A DNA stretch of 64,000 nt. Source: Bacillota bacterium (GTDB lineage Bacteria > Bacillota > Clostridia > Lachnospirales > Lachnospiraceae). Of the stretch, positions 53,951 to 62,161 are shown one piece after another; position 1 is the first letter of the stretch, and every line of letters starts with the position of its first letter. The translations under genes and the position numbers were made by a program. The notes under the pieces are model-generated. The model had not been told where the DNA came from, ran no database searches, and saw only the letters and a list, made by a program, of their open reading frames with translations. The DNA is taken from positions 241,102-305,101 of the forward strand of contig JAEYGZ010000021.1 of NCBI GenBank assembly GCA_023409535.1, read 5' to 3'.

Positions 53951-55990
53951 TTATACTGTTTCGCTGTTGCCCTGATATTCCTTTCCTGTGGCTTCCTCTG
54001 CGACAGCCGCCTCGTCTATGTCTTTCCGAAAAGGCTTCACAACCGTATTGTCAAGTGATACACCCAGTTTCTCCATTGTAATAAATTTCAAGAGCGTCTC
54101 CACGATACTGCCACCATTTCCTGTATCACCGCCACCGGCTCCCATATTCACCATTGTCTTAGGTACAATGTCAACCTTGGCATTTTTGATTGCATCAGAC
54201 AGCTTATCGGTAATTTCCTGAATGACACGGAACTCTGCACCGCCGTAAGCCTTTACCTGCGCATCGATTGCCTTTGCCTTCGCCAGACCGACATTGCTTT
54301 CCTTCGAGGCTTCCGCCTCGCCCTCCAGGGTAATTCTGGAGGAATTCGCCTTGGCAAGGGCAATAATCTGATTTGCTTCCTGCTCGGCTTTACTTGCCAG
54401 CGCGGCACCGCTATTGCGCTCAATGTCAATTTGTATCTTAGATTTCGTCAGGTAGCTCTGCTGTTCTGCAATTGCCTGGGCTTCACGCAGGGATTTCTCA
54501 CTTACCGCAGCAGATTGCTGTTTCTGATAGGTAATCTTCTTCTCTTCTGCAATCTGTCTTTCCCTAAGCTGGGTAAGAATATTTTCAATCTGCACATCTG
54601 AGGTAGGTGATTTTGGCGTACCGATCAGTACTTCCTCCAGCTGAAGATTATATTTATGGAATTTTTCCATCATCTCACCCAGCGCTTTTTCTCGGATTTC
54701 ACTTCGTTCCTGAATGAGTTCGATTAGGGTCTTCGTCTGGGCAACATCTTTAAAATATGCGCTTACCAGAGGGTCAAGGGACTGGTTGACCAGCATGTTG
54801 ATGTCCCCGAAGCGCTGGATAACCCAGGGCGCCTGCTTATAATCGATATGCATTACCACCGACAGGGGCAGGGATGGCTCAAAGGCATCCTTTGTAATAA
54901 TATCTACCTCCGTCAGATTTTCATCGTATTTATGGGACCCGACCTCAGATTTGTTCCACTTTAAGATAATATTGGTTGTCGGTACAAGAACTACTCTGCC
55001 TGCGTCCGTATTAAAGGCATATTTACCGGGCATCAGAGGCTTTTCTAGAACACCCTTGCAGCCTTCACCAACCAGTTCCCCATGCTTGTAGCTATCGCCG
55101 GTGGTATCCTTGCCTTCCTTACCAAAGAAGGAAACAACAACTCCTACAAAGCCAATGGGAACAACCGTCTTCGGGCGGAATTCCACCGTAGCGTACAATC
55201 GGTTGATATAATAGGTACCGTCGGTCAATACCTGAATCTGTTTACCGCGTCTTCCTCCCAGTTCCAGAAATTTCTCAGGATCCTGAAAGCTTGCATGTGC
55301 TTCTCCCACATAAGGAGCGATAATTTCTCCTTCCTGAAGAGAAGGACCGTCGTGTACCGTAACAATTCCCATTATATCGCTTACTTCCGTCCCCTGTCCC
55401 ATAATGATTACCGGACTGAACGCATTGCGGTCCAGAAGTGTTCTCTGCATGGATGTCAGCTCCATGCGCTCACTCTTTGAGCTATTAAAGACTGCTTTAA
55501 TGTCCGTAGGGGTGATTACAATGAACTGCGCCAGATTAATCGCATAGGTACCCTCTCTCAAAATACCTCTCTGAGGACCTCTTTGTCCGCCATTTTTCAA
55601 AAATCCTGTTACATCCTGGAAATTATTTGCCTCAGTAATCACCTTGCCCAGGGTCTGGGTCGGCTCCAGCGGTTTACCGTCCCTTGCGAATATGTAGGCA
55701 ATCTGCCCCTGAGGAATCGTAATTAATGGGTATTTGTGAATCTTATACATTAATGCCGTTTTGAAATGAATACCACCGCGAAGCAGTCTGGGCGCATAAC
55801 CGGCTTCACCGTTTAATGCAATAATGGAATCCTTTAAGGATCCCTTAAAGCTCCACCATTTTTCAACCACTGCTACCTGGTCCGAGGAAATAACCCTAAG
55901 ACCCAGAATTACAAAAATCAAGAGATAAATACCAATTAGAGCACCTGCACATATACCTAGCAACCAGTATAACTCCATTTTCCCTTTCAC
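53951..55990 (-). CDS. SPFH/flotillin-like membrane protein
   Basis: 679 residues from GTG 55990 (ATG at 55978 is an alternative). An N-terminal membrane segment (about 8-35) is followed by SPFH/band 7 domain blocks (RVISSDQVAVVEKWW, LLRGGIHFKTALMYKIHKYPLI, PIGFVGVVVSFFG, PLMPGKYAFNTDAGRVVLVPT) and, from about 510, the Ala/Glu/Lys-rich flotillin coiled coil (AEEKKITYQKQQSAAVSEKSL through QVKAYGGAEF). Flotillins organise membrane microdomains. It is twice the length of simple stomatins and close to long bacterial flotillins. No NfeD partner is adjacent. Confidence 0.88.
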   Translation of the reverse strand: MKGKMELYWLLGICAGALIGIYLLIFVILGLRVISSDQVAVVEKWWSFKGSLKDSIIALNGEAGYAPRLLRGGIHFKTALMYKIHKYPLITIPQGQIAYIFARDGKPLEPTQTLGKVITEANNFQDVTGFLKNGGQRGPQRGILREGTYAINLAQFIVITPTDIKAVFNSSKSERMELTSMQRTLLDRNAFSPVIIMGQGTEVSDIMGIVTVHDGPSLQEGEIIAPYVGEAHASFQDPEKFLELGGRRGKQIQVLTDGTYYINRLYATVEFRPKTVVPIGFVGVVVSFFGKEGKDTTGDSYKHGELVGEGCKGVLEKPLMPGKYAFNTDAGRVVLVPTTNIILKWNKSEVGSHKYDENLTEVDIITKDAFEPSLPLSVVMHIDYKQAPWVIQRFGDINMLVNQSLDPLVSAYFKDVAQTKTLIELIQERSEIREKALGEMMEKFHKYNLQLEEVLIGTPKSPTSDVQIENILTQLRERQIAEEKKITYQKQQSAAVSEKSLREAQAIAEQQSYLTKSKIQIDIERNSGAALASKAEQEANQIIALAKANSSRITLEGEAEASKESNVGLAKAKAIDAQVKAYGGAEFRVIQEITDKLSDAIKNAKVDIVPKTMVNMGAGGGDTGNGGSIVETLLKFITMEKLGVSLDNTVVKPFRKDIDEAAVAEEATGKEYQGNSETV

Positions 55991-56153
55991 TTCTTTCTTT
56001 ATATTTTATAATCCAGGCTTATATGTCCATACGACCATATAACTCTTACCTAAATATACGCCTATTCTTGTAAAAGTACAACTGGGAAGTTATCTTTGCC
56101 TAATCAGATAAATGATGTATAATATAGAAAAGATACGCAAAGGAGTGTAAAGA

Positions 56154-56720
56154 ATGGCAAAGCCATATTTATTGGTGGTCACAGGCAGGCCGGGTTCAGG
56201 GAAAACAACGTTGGCTAAGGAGCTTGGCGAACAATTTTTCATGCCGGTAATAAGTCGGGATCAACTGAAAGAGGGATATGTACACACCTTTGGGAAGCGG
56301 CATATGGCTCTTCCGGATGACACCAACAAAATTGTTACGGATATTTTTTTCGAAACGCTCCTGAGTATGCTGAATAATAACATATCCTTGATTGCTGAAG
56401 CTGCGTTTCAGCATACAATCTGGTCAGCCATGCTTGAGAGATATAAAAGTATAGCCAGAATATATATTTTGATTTGTCAGGTTGACGGCAAGGTCGCACT
56501 TGACAGATTTATAAGACGGGGGTTGGATAACCCCTTCAGAGAGTATTTCCATGGAGACAGAGGCGTCAACCTTGCCAGGCAGGGCGTGGCGCTGAGTGTA
56601 AGTCCTTATGAAGAACCGCGATTTGATGCGCCGACCTTCCATATTGACACTTCAGGGGAATATAACCCATCCATCAAAGAATTGGGCAGGAGAATTCCCG
56701 GGCTGACGGAACTATTGTAG
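56154..56720 (+). CDS. P-loop kinase-like protein (AAA_33/zeta-toxin-like fold)
   Basis: 188 residues; RBS AAAGGAG. Walker A at about residues 11-18, GRPGSGKTT, followed by SRDQLKEGYVH and a middle region LIAEAAFQHTIWSAML that corresponds to the second strand with acidic residue. This pattern belongs to the broad family of small-molecule kinases that includes chloramphenicol phosphotransferase-like and uridine-kinase-like proteins. Substrate unknown. It is isolated, plus-strand, and without an antitoxin partner. Confidence 0.75.
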   Translation: MAKPYLLVVTGRPGSGKTTLAKELGEQFFMPVISRDQLKEGYVHTFGKRHMALPDDTNKIVTDIFFETLLSMLNNNISLIAEAAFQHTIWSAMLERYKSIARIYILICQVDGKVALDRFIRRGLDNPFREYFHGDRGVNLARQGVALSVSPYEEPRFDAPTFHIDTSGEYNPSIKELGRRIPGLTELL

Positions 56721-56779
56721 CCTCCATCTCTCCTGAGAAAAACCGTGATATTTTATAGATTATTTACGCTTTCTCAAAA

Positions 56780-56816
56780 CAAAAAACCGCCAGAAGCTTA
56801 ATGTTTCCGGCGGTTA
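56780..56816 (-). terminator. Rho-independent terminator downstream of the toxin-antitoxin pair
   Basis: AACCGCC (56785-56791) pairs with GGCGGTT (56809-56815), the inner part extending via GGAAAC-like bases, and TTTTTTGTTTTG follows on the minus strand. It lies about 145 bp beyond the toxin stop. It is closely similar to the terminator at 60276-60312. No gene is seen between 56817 and 56958. Confidence 0.75.
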
Positions 56817-56958
56817 AGCACTATTTTATGAAATTAATTGCCCATCTGTCTGCAAACTAGCGGAGCCTTGGCGGTCATCTTTTTCAATTTTAAACCTTCT
56901 TAATATCTTTGTTTGACAGAAAAGCATCCCGATTTAAACTAAGAGCTTTGTTTAACTT

Positions 56959-57267
56959 TTATATCAAATTACGATATTCTCTTCTCCCATCTACAATAGC
57001 ATAAATAATAACCAACTTCTCTGTCTCATTTATCTTATAAAAAATAAGATGTCTTTCAACAATCAATACTCTATACCCTTGCTTTTTTAAAATCGAATAC
57101 TTGGGAGCACTTCCCGACTCCGGGAACTCCTGGAGACGATTAATTGCTGTTTCAATCTTATCTAGATATCCAAGTGCAATATTAATATCACCAGAGTCAT
57201 CTGCAATATAAAAAATGATTTCGCGAAGCTGCTCCTCTGCTTTATCCGTTCGTAATATTTTACGCTT
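56959..57267 (-). CDS. ParE/RelE-family toxin
   Basis: The frame is open further upstream, but ATG 57267 overlaps the antitoxin stop by 8 bp and gives MKRKILRTDKAEEQLREIIFYIADD, the ParE/RelE start (102 residues). LDKIETAINRLQEFPESGSAP and YRVLIVERHLIFYKINETEKLVIIYAIVDGRREYRNLI match the ParE-type fold with the C-terminal RR-Y region. It probably targets gyrase or mRNA; the long alpha-hairpin favours ParE. Coupled translation from the antitoxin is typical. Confidence 0.87.
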   Translation of the reverse strand, partial: KRKILRTDKAEEQLREIIFYIADDSGDINIALGYLDKIETAINRLQEFPESGSAPKYSILKKQGYRVLIVERHLIFYKINETEKLVIIYAIVDGRREYRNLI

Positions 57268-57568
57268 CATCCAACTTTCCGCCTTCTTTGAAAGTCTGCT
57301 TCCTTTCCAGTAAGGATGTACGAAGATCATCAAACGAATCCTGAATTGGTGCCATTCTTCCATTTTTCACATCATCTTCCGCCTCTGCAAGTGTTCTGAG
57401 TAATTCCAGTTCCGATTTCATCTGATAGTAATCGCGCAATCCAAGAATAGCTGTATCACCTCGTCCATTTACAGTAATAATAACGGCATCTCTTGATTCT
57501 TTGCACTGTTTGGAGATTTCACTGTAATGATTTCTTAAATCTGCGGATGGTCTGATTGCTGCTTCCAT
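57260..57568 (-). CDS. Phd/YefM-family antitoxin
   Basis: 102 residues; RBS GAGGTGATATC. IRPSADLRNHYSEISKQCKESRDAVIITVNGRGDTAILGLRDYYQM is the Phd/YefM N-terminal DNA-binding and dimerisation domain, with a longer C-terminal toxin-binding tail. It would neutralise the toxin encoded downstream and repress the operon through the palindrome at 57594-57622. Confidence 0.9.
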   Translation of the reverse strand: MEAAIRPSADLRNHYSEISKQCKESRDAVIITVNGRGDTAILGLRDYYQMKSELELLRTLAEAEDDVKNGRMAPIQDSFDDLRTSLLERKQTFKEGGKLDEA

Positions 57569-57593
57569 GATATCACCTCATTCCGATATTTCC

Positions 57594-57630
57594 ATAGTCA
57601 TATAATATCATAATATGACTATTTCATCAA
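57594..57630 (-). promoter_or_regulatory. Promoter and overlapping operator of the toxin-antitoxin operon
   Basis: On the minus strand TTGATG (57625-57630), 17 bp, TATTAT (57602-57607). A 10-bp inverted repeat, ATAGTCATAT (57594-57603) and ATATGACTAT (57613-57622), covers the -10 element and spacer, a position suited to autorepression by the Phd-type antitoxin. Confidence 0.75.
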
Positions 57631-57727
57631 GCTATTATTCTTATTATTGCATTAAGCAAATAGCGCAAAGTAAATAAACATAATGGGTAGTTCGTTTACT
57701 CTGCAATTTAGAATTTACAGAATTCTG

Positions 57728-58258
57728 CTATAGATCCAGTTTTTTTTCAATGCATACCAGATTTACTTCCGATATGCCGTTGAAAACGCACGGGGTAATG
57801 CCAATTTCTTTATATCCGTAATTCTTATACATTGCTCGTGCACGAGAATTTATAGCATTCGTATCAATTCTTAAGTAAGGGCAATTATTCTCTCTTGCAT
57901 ATTTCTCATAGAACTCCACCATCTTCCTTCCGTAGCCGTGTTTTTTCACAGAAGGTTCCACCACAAGGGTATGCATCACCATCACCTGGTCATCAGCAGC
58001 AGGGTATTCCCACTGACAGTTCTTATATTCAGGAACCTGCTCCTTGTTCAGGCGCATTACGGCGACAATCTCTCCACCTTCTTCCATAACAAATAGATCA
58101 TCATTTTCCAATGCTACAACAGCCGTATTCCTGGTTGGATATACACCTCTCTGCCAGCCGATGATACATTTACCCTTCTCTTCTTCCTCGATAATATGTT
58201 CAAAAATCAGTGCTACCGCATCGATATCATTTGGAGTTGCTTTTCGTATTATATTCAT
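57728..58258 (-). CDS. GNAT-family N-acetyltransferase
   Basis: ATG 58258, 9 nt after GGAG, gives MNIIRKATPNDIDAVALIFEH (176 residues). Acetyl-CoA motif A: VMHTLVVEPSVKKHGYGRKMVEFYEKYA with the Gly-rich pyrophosphate loop, then LRIDTNAINSRARAMYKNYGYKEIG (motif B). Substrate unknown. Single gene between the TA module and a DinB-like gene, in an accessory stretch. Confidence 0.88.
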   Translation of the reverse strand: MNIIRKATPNDIDAVALIFEHIIEEEEKGKCIIGWQRGVYPTRNTAVVALENDDLFVMEEGGEIVAVMRLNKEQVPEYKNCQWEYPAADDQVMVMHTLVVEPSVKKHGYGRKMVEFYEKYARENNCPYLRIDTNAINSRARAMYKNYGYKEIGITPCVFNGISEVNLVCIEKKLDL

Positions 58259-58356
58259 GCCTGTACTCTCCATTCAAATAATTGCATTTTAATTAGGGAT
58301 AGTCTACACTCGTTGCATAGATATCAAGTACTTCACTTACTACTGGGCAAATATGT

Positions 58357-58869
58357 TTATGAACCTTCCGGCTCATTATAGGCATACCAATCCGATTCCG
58401 GCAACCCCAACTCGCGCAAAATACCATTTAGATAGCCAATGTTATACATGATATGTCTTATTTGCCCGATAATTACATCCGCATAAGTATATTGTGGATT
58501 ATTGTCATATACTGAAGCACTCAATTTTTCGTCATTCAGATTATCAAATAAGCAAGTAGTTTTCATTTTTATTGCGTCAAGGTACTCTAGCATTTTGTCT
58601 TGCGAGATAAATAACCCTTCATAGTCATCTGCATACAAGTCGGTAGTATAGGCATCATCAAAAATCATTGTACGCCAGTCACTATCATCATACTTCTCAC
58701 GCATCCAGAAATCAATAAAATAGACATAATGAAAAACCTGTTGCCAAAAGGGCACATCGTTATAGGATGCAGACCAGATTTTTTCCGGACAAACCTTTAC
58801 AAGTGTATGCGCCATATGAAATGTGGAGTCAAACTGGTTTCGCAAAGCCTCTGTAATTACCCTATCCAT
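58357..58869 (-). CDS. DinB-like four-helix protein
   Basis: 170 residues, AGGAGG 5 nt before ATG. Predicted four-helix bundle with the pattern of the DinB superfamily: MDRVITEALRNQFDSTFHMAHTLVKVCPEKIW, FWQQVFHYVYFIDFWMR with the first metal His, and VIIGQIRHIMYNIGYLNGILRELGLPE, where the usual H-x3-H is reduced to one His (RHIMYNIG). The metal site may therefore be incomplete. DinB-fold proteins include thiol-dependent transferases; function here is unknown. Confidence 0.75.
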   Translation of the reverse strand: MDRVITEALRNQFDSTFHMAHTLVKVCPEKIWSASYNDVPFWQQVFHYVYFIDFWMREKYDDSDWRTMIFDDAYTTDLYADDYEGLFISQDKMLEYLDAIKMKTTCLFDNLNDEKLSASVYDNNPQYTYADVIIGQIRHIMYNIGYLNGILRELGLPESDWYAYNEPEGS

Positions 58870-58976
58870 AATAACCTCCTGTAATATATAAATAAATTAA
58901 TGTTCATCTAAAATCGACAAATTCCTGTATGCCTAAAAATAAGCCTTACTTCATTTCGACTTATAATAATCGCTTA

Positions 58977-58997
58977 TAAACATATTGGGAAAATCAA
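58977..58997. repeat. 21-bp dispersed repeat, copy 1
   Basis: TAAACATATTGGGAAAATCA and one more base; 19 of 21 positions match 61823-61843 in the same orientation. The surrounding 58870-59112 carries no gene that I can support. Confidence 0.5.
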
Positions 58998-59112
58998 CTG
59001 CCCTACAGATTGGAAGTTACAAACTTTGCTTAAAATCCCAACAGCAGGATCTTATAACGTAGACAAACTGATTTTAACCTTGATAGAATTTACTCAATTA
59101 AATATCATTAAT

Positions 59113-59718
59113 CTAATATCCAAGCTTTTCATGAATTAAAATAACTTCATATTCACTCCCTGTAGGTTTCTCCCATAGTACAGAAAAATTTCTGCATATT
59201 CTCTGCGGGCTTTTACAATCATAACATTTATCACCCTTTATCGCACAAGGCGTTTTTACTCCTAAACGTTTGGCATTAAGGGGTGCAGCTATATTTCTTG
59301 CTCTATCTAAGGCCTCTTCATAACTTGAAGCTATTTTATTTTCACCAATAATTAAATAAACTTTATCATGTCCAAAACTGATTGCAGATACACGATTTCC
59401 AGTATTATCTATATTGATGATTTCTCCTGTTTCGGCAATTCCATTTACAGAGGAAATATAATAATCTGACAGATTTGCTCTCTTTCTTGCTTCCATGGCA
59501 CTCATGTTTTCAGGTAATCGCATATGCCAATACACATCATTATGAGACACCAGTGCATCATACAGTTTCATTTCTTCTACAGTAACTGAACCTCCAATTC
59601 CAATAGTTCTATCACTCAGTTGCTTAGCTAAATGCTTAGTTGCTTCTTCTGCATCATTAAATTCACTTACGGTATATCCCAAGCACTCTAGACTGTTTTT
59701 GAGTTTTGTAAATTCCAT
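59113..59718 (-). CDS. LUD-domain (LutC/YkgG-like) protein with Cys cluster
   Basis: 201 residues; RBS AAGGAGCG. LUD core: DRTIGIGGSVTVEEMKLYDAL, DYYISSVNGIAETGEIINIDNTGNRVSAISFGHDKVYLIIGENKI. Near the C-terminus a Cys-rich stretch (PCAIKGDKCYDCKSPQRIC) could bind an iron-sulfur cluster or zinc. LutC-like proteins belong to lactate utilisation complexes; stand-alone clostridial members such as this are common and uncharacterised. No lutA or lutB nearby. Confidence 0.87.
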   Translation of the reverse strand: MEFTKLKNSLECLGYTVSEFNDAEEATKHLAKQLSDRTIGIGGSVTVEEMKLYDALVSHNDVYWHMRLPENMSAMEARKRANLSDYYISSVNGIAETGEIINIDNTGNRVSAISFGHDKVYLIIGENKIASSYEEALDRARNIAAPLNAKRLGVKTPCAIKGDKCYDCKSPQRICRNFSVLWEKPTGSEYEVILIHEKLGY

Positions 59719-59792
59719 TATTGTGGCGCTCCTTTTCGTACTAGTTTTCTTTTTTATTAAAAATGCAATATGGTTGGCAGCATAATCCCAAA

Positions 59793-60038
59793 TTATTTCT
59801 TTGTCTTCATCAGTAATTTCTTGAAATCATTATTCTCAATGGAATTACCACCTGAAGAAAAATTACTTGCCCAAATTCTAAACTGGGTGCCTCGTAATGA
59901 TTTCACACGATAACCTACAGAGATAATTGCATCTAAGTTATAGTGGTCTATAGAGAGCCAAACGGTATCATTATCAAAAGTGGTTTCCATTTTCGTCAAA
60001 CCATCCTCAGTCTGATACATTACAATTTCAGAGTTCAT
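59793..60038 (-). pseudogene. RhuM-family gene remnant with internal deletion
   Basis: ATG 60038 after GGGAG. The start MNSEIVMYQTEDGLTKMETTF and DTVWLS, then YNLDAIISVGYRVKS and RGTQFRIWA are RhuM N-terminal motifs, but the 60-70 residues that normally separate the two blocks (including SVCKDFL-type sequence) are missing, and after FRIWA the sequence turns into an unrelated short tail (SSGGNSIENNDFKKLL). Full RhuM proteins are about 320-340 residues; this is 81. A second, apparently better-preserved rhuM enters the window from the right. Confidence 0.82.
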
Positions 60039-60275
60039 GCTCATAACTCCCACTTATTTTCTTTTATTATACATGTTTCACCAAAATATTTCCATTAATA
60101 TTTAAAAGGAGGTTAAGTTTATAGGTAATTATATCTACCTATCTTGATCTCCTGATTAAATATTTACAAATTATTATGTCTTCTTATTTTTGTTTATTTT
60201 TACCTACGCCTTTTACCAACTTCGTCCGGAAAGCCTACGATATTTTATGATAGTTCATGATACTTTTCCAGATAT

Positions 60276-60312
60276 AGAAAAACCGCCGGAAACACTGGGT
60301 TCCTGGCGGTTA
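60276..60312 (-). terminator. Terminator directly after the 31-residue ORF
   Basis: AACCGCCGGAA (60281-60291) pairs with TTCCTGGCGGTT (60300-60311) with one bulge; TTTTTC follows on the minus strand. The stop codon of the small ORF lies inside the stem. Nearly the same hairpin is at 56780-56816. The region 60039-60275 has no other gene. Confidence 0.8.
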
Positions 60313-60405
60313 AACTTCAATCTGGATGTCTTCATCAGTATTATCAACATCTCTATATCCGAACAATCTGCATAGAAGTTGTTTCATTTCATAATATGTA
60401 GCCAT
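60310..60405 (-). CDS. 31-residue small ORF with its own RBS and terminator
   Basis: ATG 60405 is preceded by a perfect AGGAGG at 6 nt; the stop TAA at 60310 is part of a terminator stem, leaving no room for other genes. The peptide begins MATYYEMKQLLCRLFGY and ends with an acidic tail (NTDEDIQIEV). It has no signal peptide or membrane segment. It lies directly downstream of the kinase gene on the same strand, about 100 bp after the kinase stop, so it may be its partner. Family unknown to me. Confidence 0.6.
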   Translation of the reverse strand: MATYYEMKQLLCRLFGYRDVDNTDEDIQIEV

Positions 60406-60503
60406 TATTTCCTCCTGTGCTATTAGTTTTAATACTTTTCATAGAATATAAACTAATGCTATAACACCATATGCTAATTATCTATGTAATACACCAACAT
60501 ATA

Positions 60504-61709
60504 CTATTCTAATACTGAATTATAAGCTTCTATTACTTCATCTATATTCTGAAATCTTTTCTGTTTATCCGAGCTTAAACCCTTATGTACAAAGTCTTTT
60601 AAACTTTTATTAGAGATTTTTTCCGTATTAGTTCTTCCTGTCATTATAAAAAACAATAATCTTGTTATAGCATATGTTTCATGTAGAATTGTATAATTAG
60701 AAAAGCCCTCTAGTCTAAGTTCTGGATCATTAAAATAACCCTTAAGTTCGGAACTGATACTTGTTAAATTACTTTCTGGCACTTTAACCAAACCAAAATC
60801 CGCTACCTTTGAAACTCTTACATCTTCATATATTTTTATTAACACATTTTTAGGGCTAATATCTCTGTGCAGTAAACCTTTTGAATGAATATATTTTATA
60901 GCTCTTAACACCTGATTAGCAATATTTTTGCGTTGTGTAAATGTTAATTTGCCATTATTCTGAGAAATATATTCATCTAAAGTAAAGTCCATATATTCCA
61001 TGATGTATTCATTTCTTTCATCATTATAACAGAACACATCCACTACATAAGGTGAATTGAGTTGTTTCATTTGATCAAATTCTTGTTTGAACCTTTCAAT
61101 CTCTTTAATAGATAGTTCTTTTTTTGCACGTTTTAATATAAAAGTACGCTTATAAAATTCGTCATAATATTTATAAACATGAGCATAAGAACCTTGTCCA
61201 ATTAGTTTTAGATCATATGATACATCCCAATTATGTATTGGAATATCTATACTATTTTGCGAAATATCACGCCAACTATAAACATTTCTACCTGATATAT
61301 GACTAGATTCATATAATTCATATCCATCCGGTAAAAGTAATTCGTTAACTTTTTTAAGGATTTCTCTCCATGACTGACTTTCATTTCTTACAAACGGATG
61401 GAATATCTCACATAGGAAATTTAATAGAATATCATCATTTCCTTGTATCAACATAAATCGATCATCACTAAAGACCCAATTCGCATCCCAGTCATCATTA
61501 TTTACTGTATGTTGCCTAATATCACCTAAAGCATTCTTGTATCGGCTATCATTTGACCTCATATTATTCAGATCATAAATTCTTAATAAAAACTCGATTT
61601 CATTAAGACGACCATGATATGTAATAATATGTTTAAACAAATCATCTTCAAAGCCATATTTAATGAGATCAAATAAATCTCTCCGTGTAATTTCTGTTAT
61701 CCTTTTCAT
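60504..61709 (-). CDS. AbiJ-NTD-like domain fused to a Ser/Thr protein kinase (candidate defense gene)
   Basis: 401 residues. Residues about 1-110 (ITEITRRDLFDLIKYGF, YHGRLNEIEFLLRIYDL, SRYKNALGDIRQH, NNDDWDANWVFSDDRF, LCEIFHPFVR) resemble the domain annotated as AbiJ N-terminal domain 3, found in abortive-infection and other antiphage proteins. Residues about 165-400 form a kinase domain: glycine loop GQGSYAHV from 171, Lys193 in ILKRA, HRD at 281-283 with Asn288 (HRDISPKNVL), and DFG at 304-306. All catalytic residues are present, so it should be active. The APE motif is not obvious. No transmembrane part, so cytoplasmic. It lies about 450 bp downstream of a dGTPase gene on the same strand. 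Confidence 0.85.
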   Translation of the reverse strand: MKRITEITRRDLFDLIKYGFEDDLFKHIITYHGRLNEIEFLLRIYDLNNMRSNDSRYKNALGDIRQHTVNNDDWDANWVFSDDRFMLIQGNDDILLNFLCEIFHPFVRNESQSWREILKKVNELLLPDGYELYESSHISGRNVYSWRDISQNSIDIPIHNWDVSYDLKLIGQGSYAHVYKYYDEFYKRTFILKRAKKELSIKEIERFKQEFDQMKQLNSPYVVDVFCYNDERNEYIMEYMDFTLDEYISQNNGKLTFTQRKNIANQVLRAIKYIHSKGLLHRDISPKNVLIKIYEDVRVSKVADFGLVKVPESNLTSISSELKGYFNDPELRLEGFSNYTILHETYAITRLLFFIMTGRTNTEKISNKSLKDFVHKGLSSDKQKRFQNIDEVIEAYNSVLE

Positions 61710-61822
61710 TATTTATACACCTTCTTTGCAGATAATGTAAGCTATTATATAAATAATTAGTAATTCGCCTTTGTAAACACTTGCGAAGTAAAATTAATTT
61801 CCGAAAAATCATTAACACTTAA

Positions 61823-61843
61823 TAAACATGTTGGGAAAATTAA
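61823..61843. repeat. 21-bp dispersed repeat, copy 2
   Basis: TAAACATGTTGGGAAAATTA and one more base, matching 58977-58997 in 19 of 21 positions, direct orientation. It lies upstream of the kinase gene, so the two copies bracket the LUD, rhuM-remnant, small ORF and kinase segment. Confidence 0.5.
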
Positions 61844-61978
61844 TCATTTTTCATTTTCGCATAGTCTACTCGCTGAGCTACAAGTCAAAAAAACATCTCT
61901 TCCAATTAATTCATATAATAAATCATTCATGATTTTCTGAAGACCAATTTTCTGAAATACAATAATCTGCAAGGCCAT
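61844..61978 (-). CDS. Possible 44-residue ORF between dGTPase and kinase genes
   Basis: ATG 61978 to TGA 61844. No convincing ribosome binding site. The sequence starts MALQIIVFQKIGLQKIMND and ends Cys/Ser-rich. It begins 3 bp after the stop of the next small ORF, so translational coupling is conceivable. Low confidence; it could be the remains of a longer gene. Confidence 0.25.
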   Translation of the reverse strand: MALQIIVFQKIGLQKIMNDLLYELIGRDVFLTCSSASRLCENEK

Positions 61979-61981
61979 TGA

Positions 61982-62065
61982 TTAATATCCACGCGATTTT
62001 TTTCTGATTTCATCTTCGATTTGTTGTCTTTGAGACTTTCTATCTAGCTCTTCAAAATTATACAT
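61982..62065 (-). CDS. Possible 27-residue ORF downstream of the dGTPase gene
   Basis: ATG 62065, preceded by GGAG at 8 nt; stop TAA at 61982. The peptide (MYNFEELDRKSQRQQIEDEI...) is highly charged and probably one helix. It lies about 95 bp after the dGTPase stop. The remainder of 61710-62161 holds only the 21-bp repeat and AT-rich DNA. Confidence 0.35.
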   Translation of the reverse strand: MYNFEELDRKSQRQQIEDEIRKKSRGY

Positions 62066-62161
62066 TATTAAATCTCCTATAAAATGGTTTACCATATAGA
62101 TTTTTGTAATTGAAATTCATATACTTAAACTTTTAATCCTATAGACATTGATGAGAAAAAG

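Noticed and set aside
55082..55480. 132-codon plus-strand open frame
   Set aside because: It is antisense to the flotillin-like gene, with no RBS and no recognisable motif.
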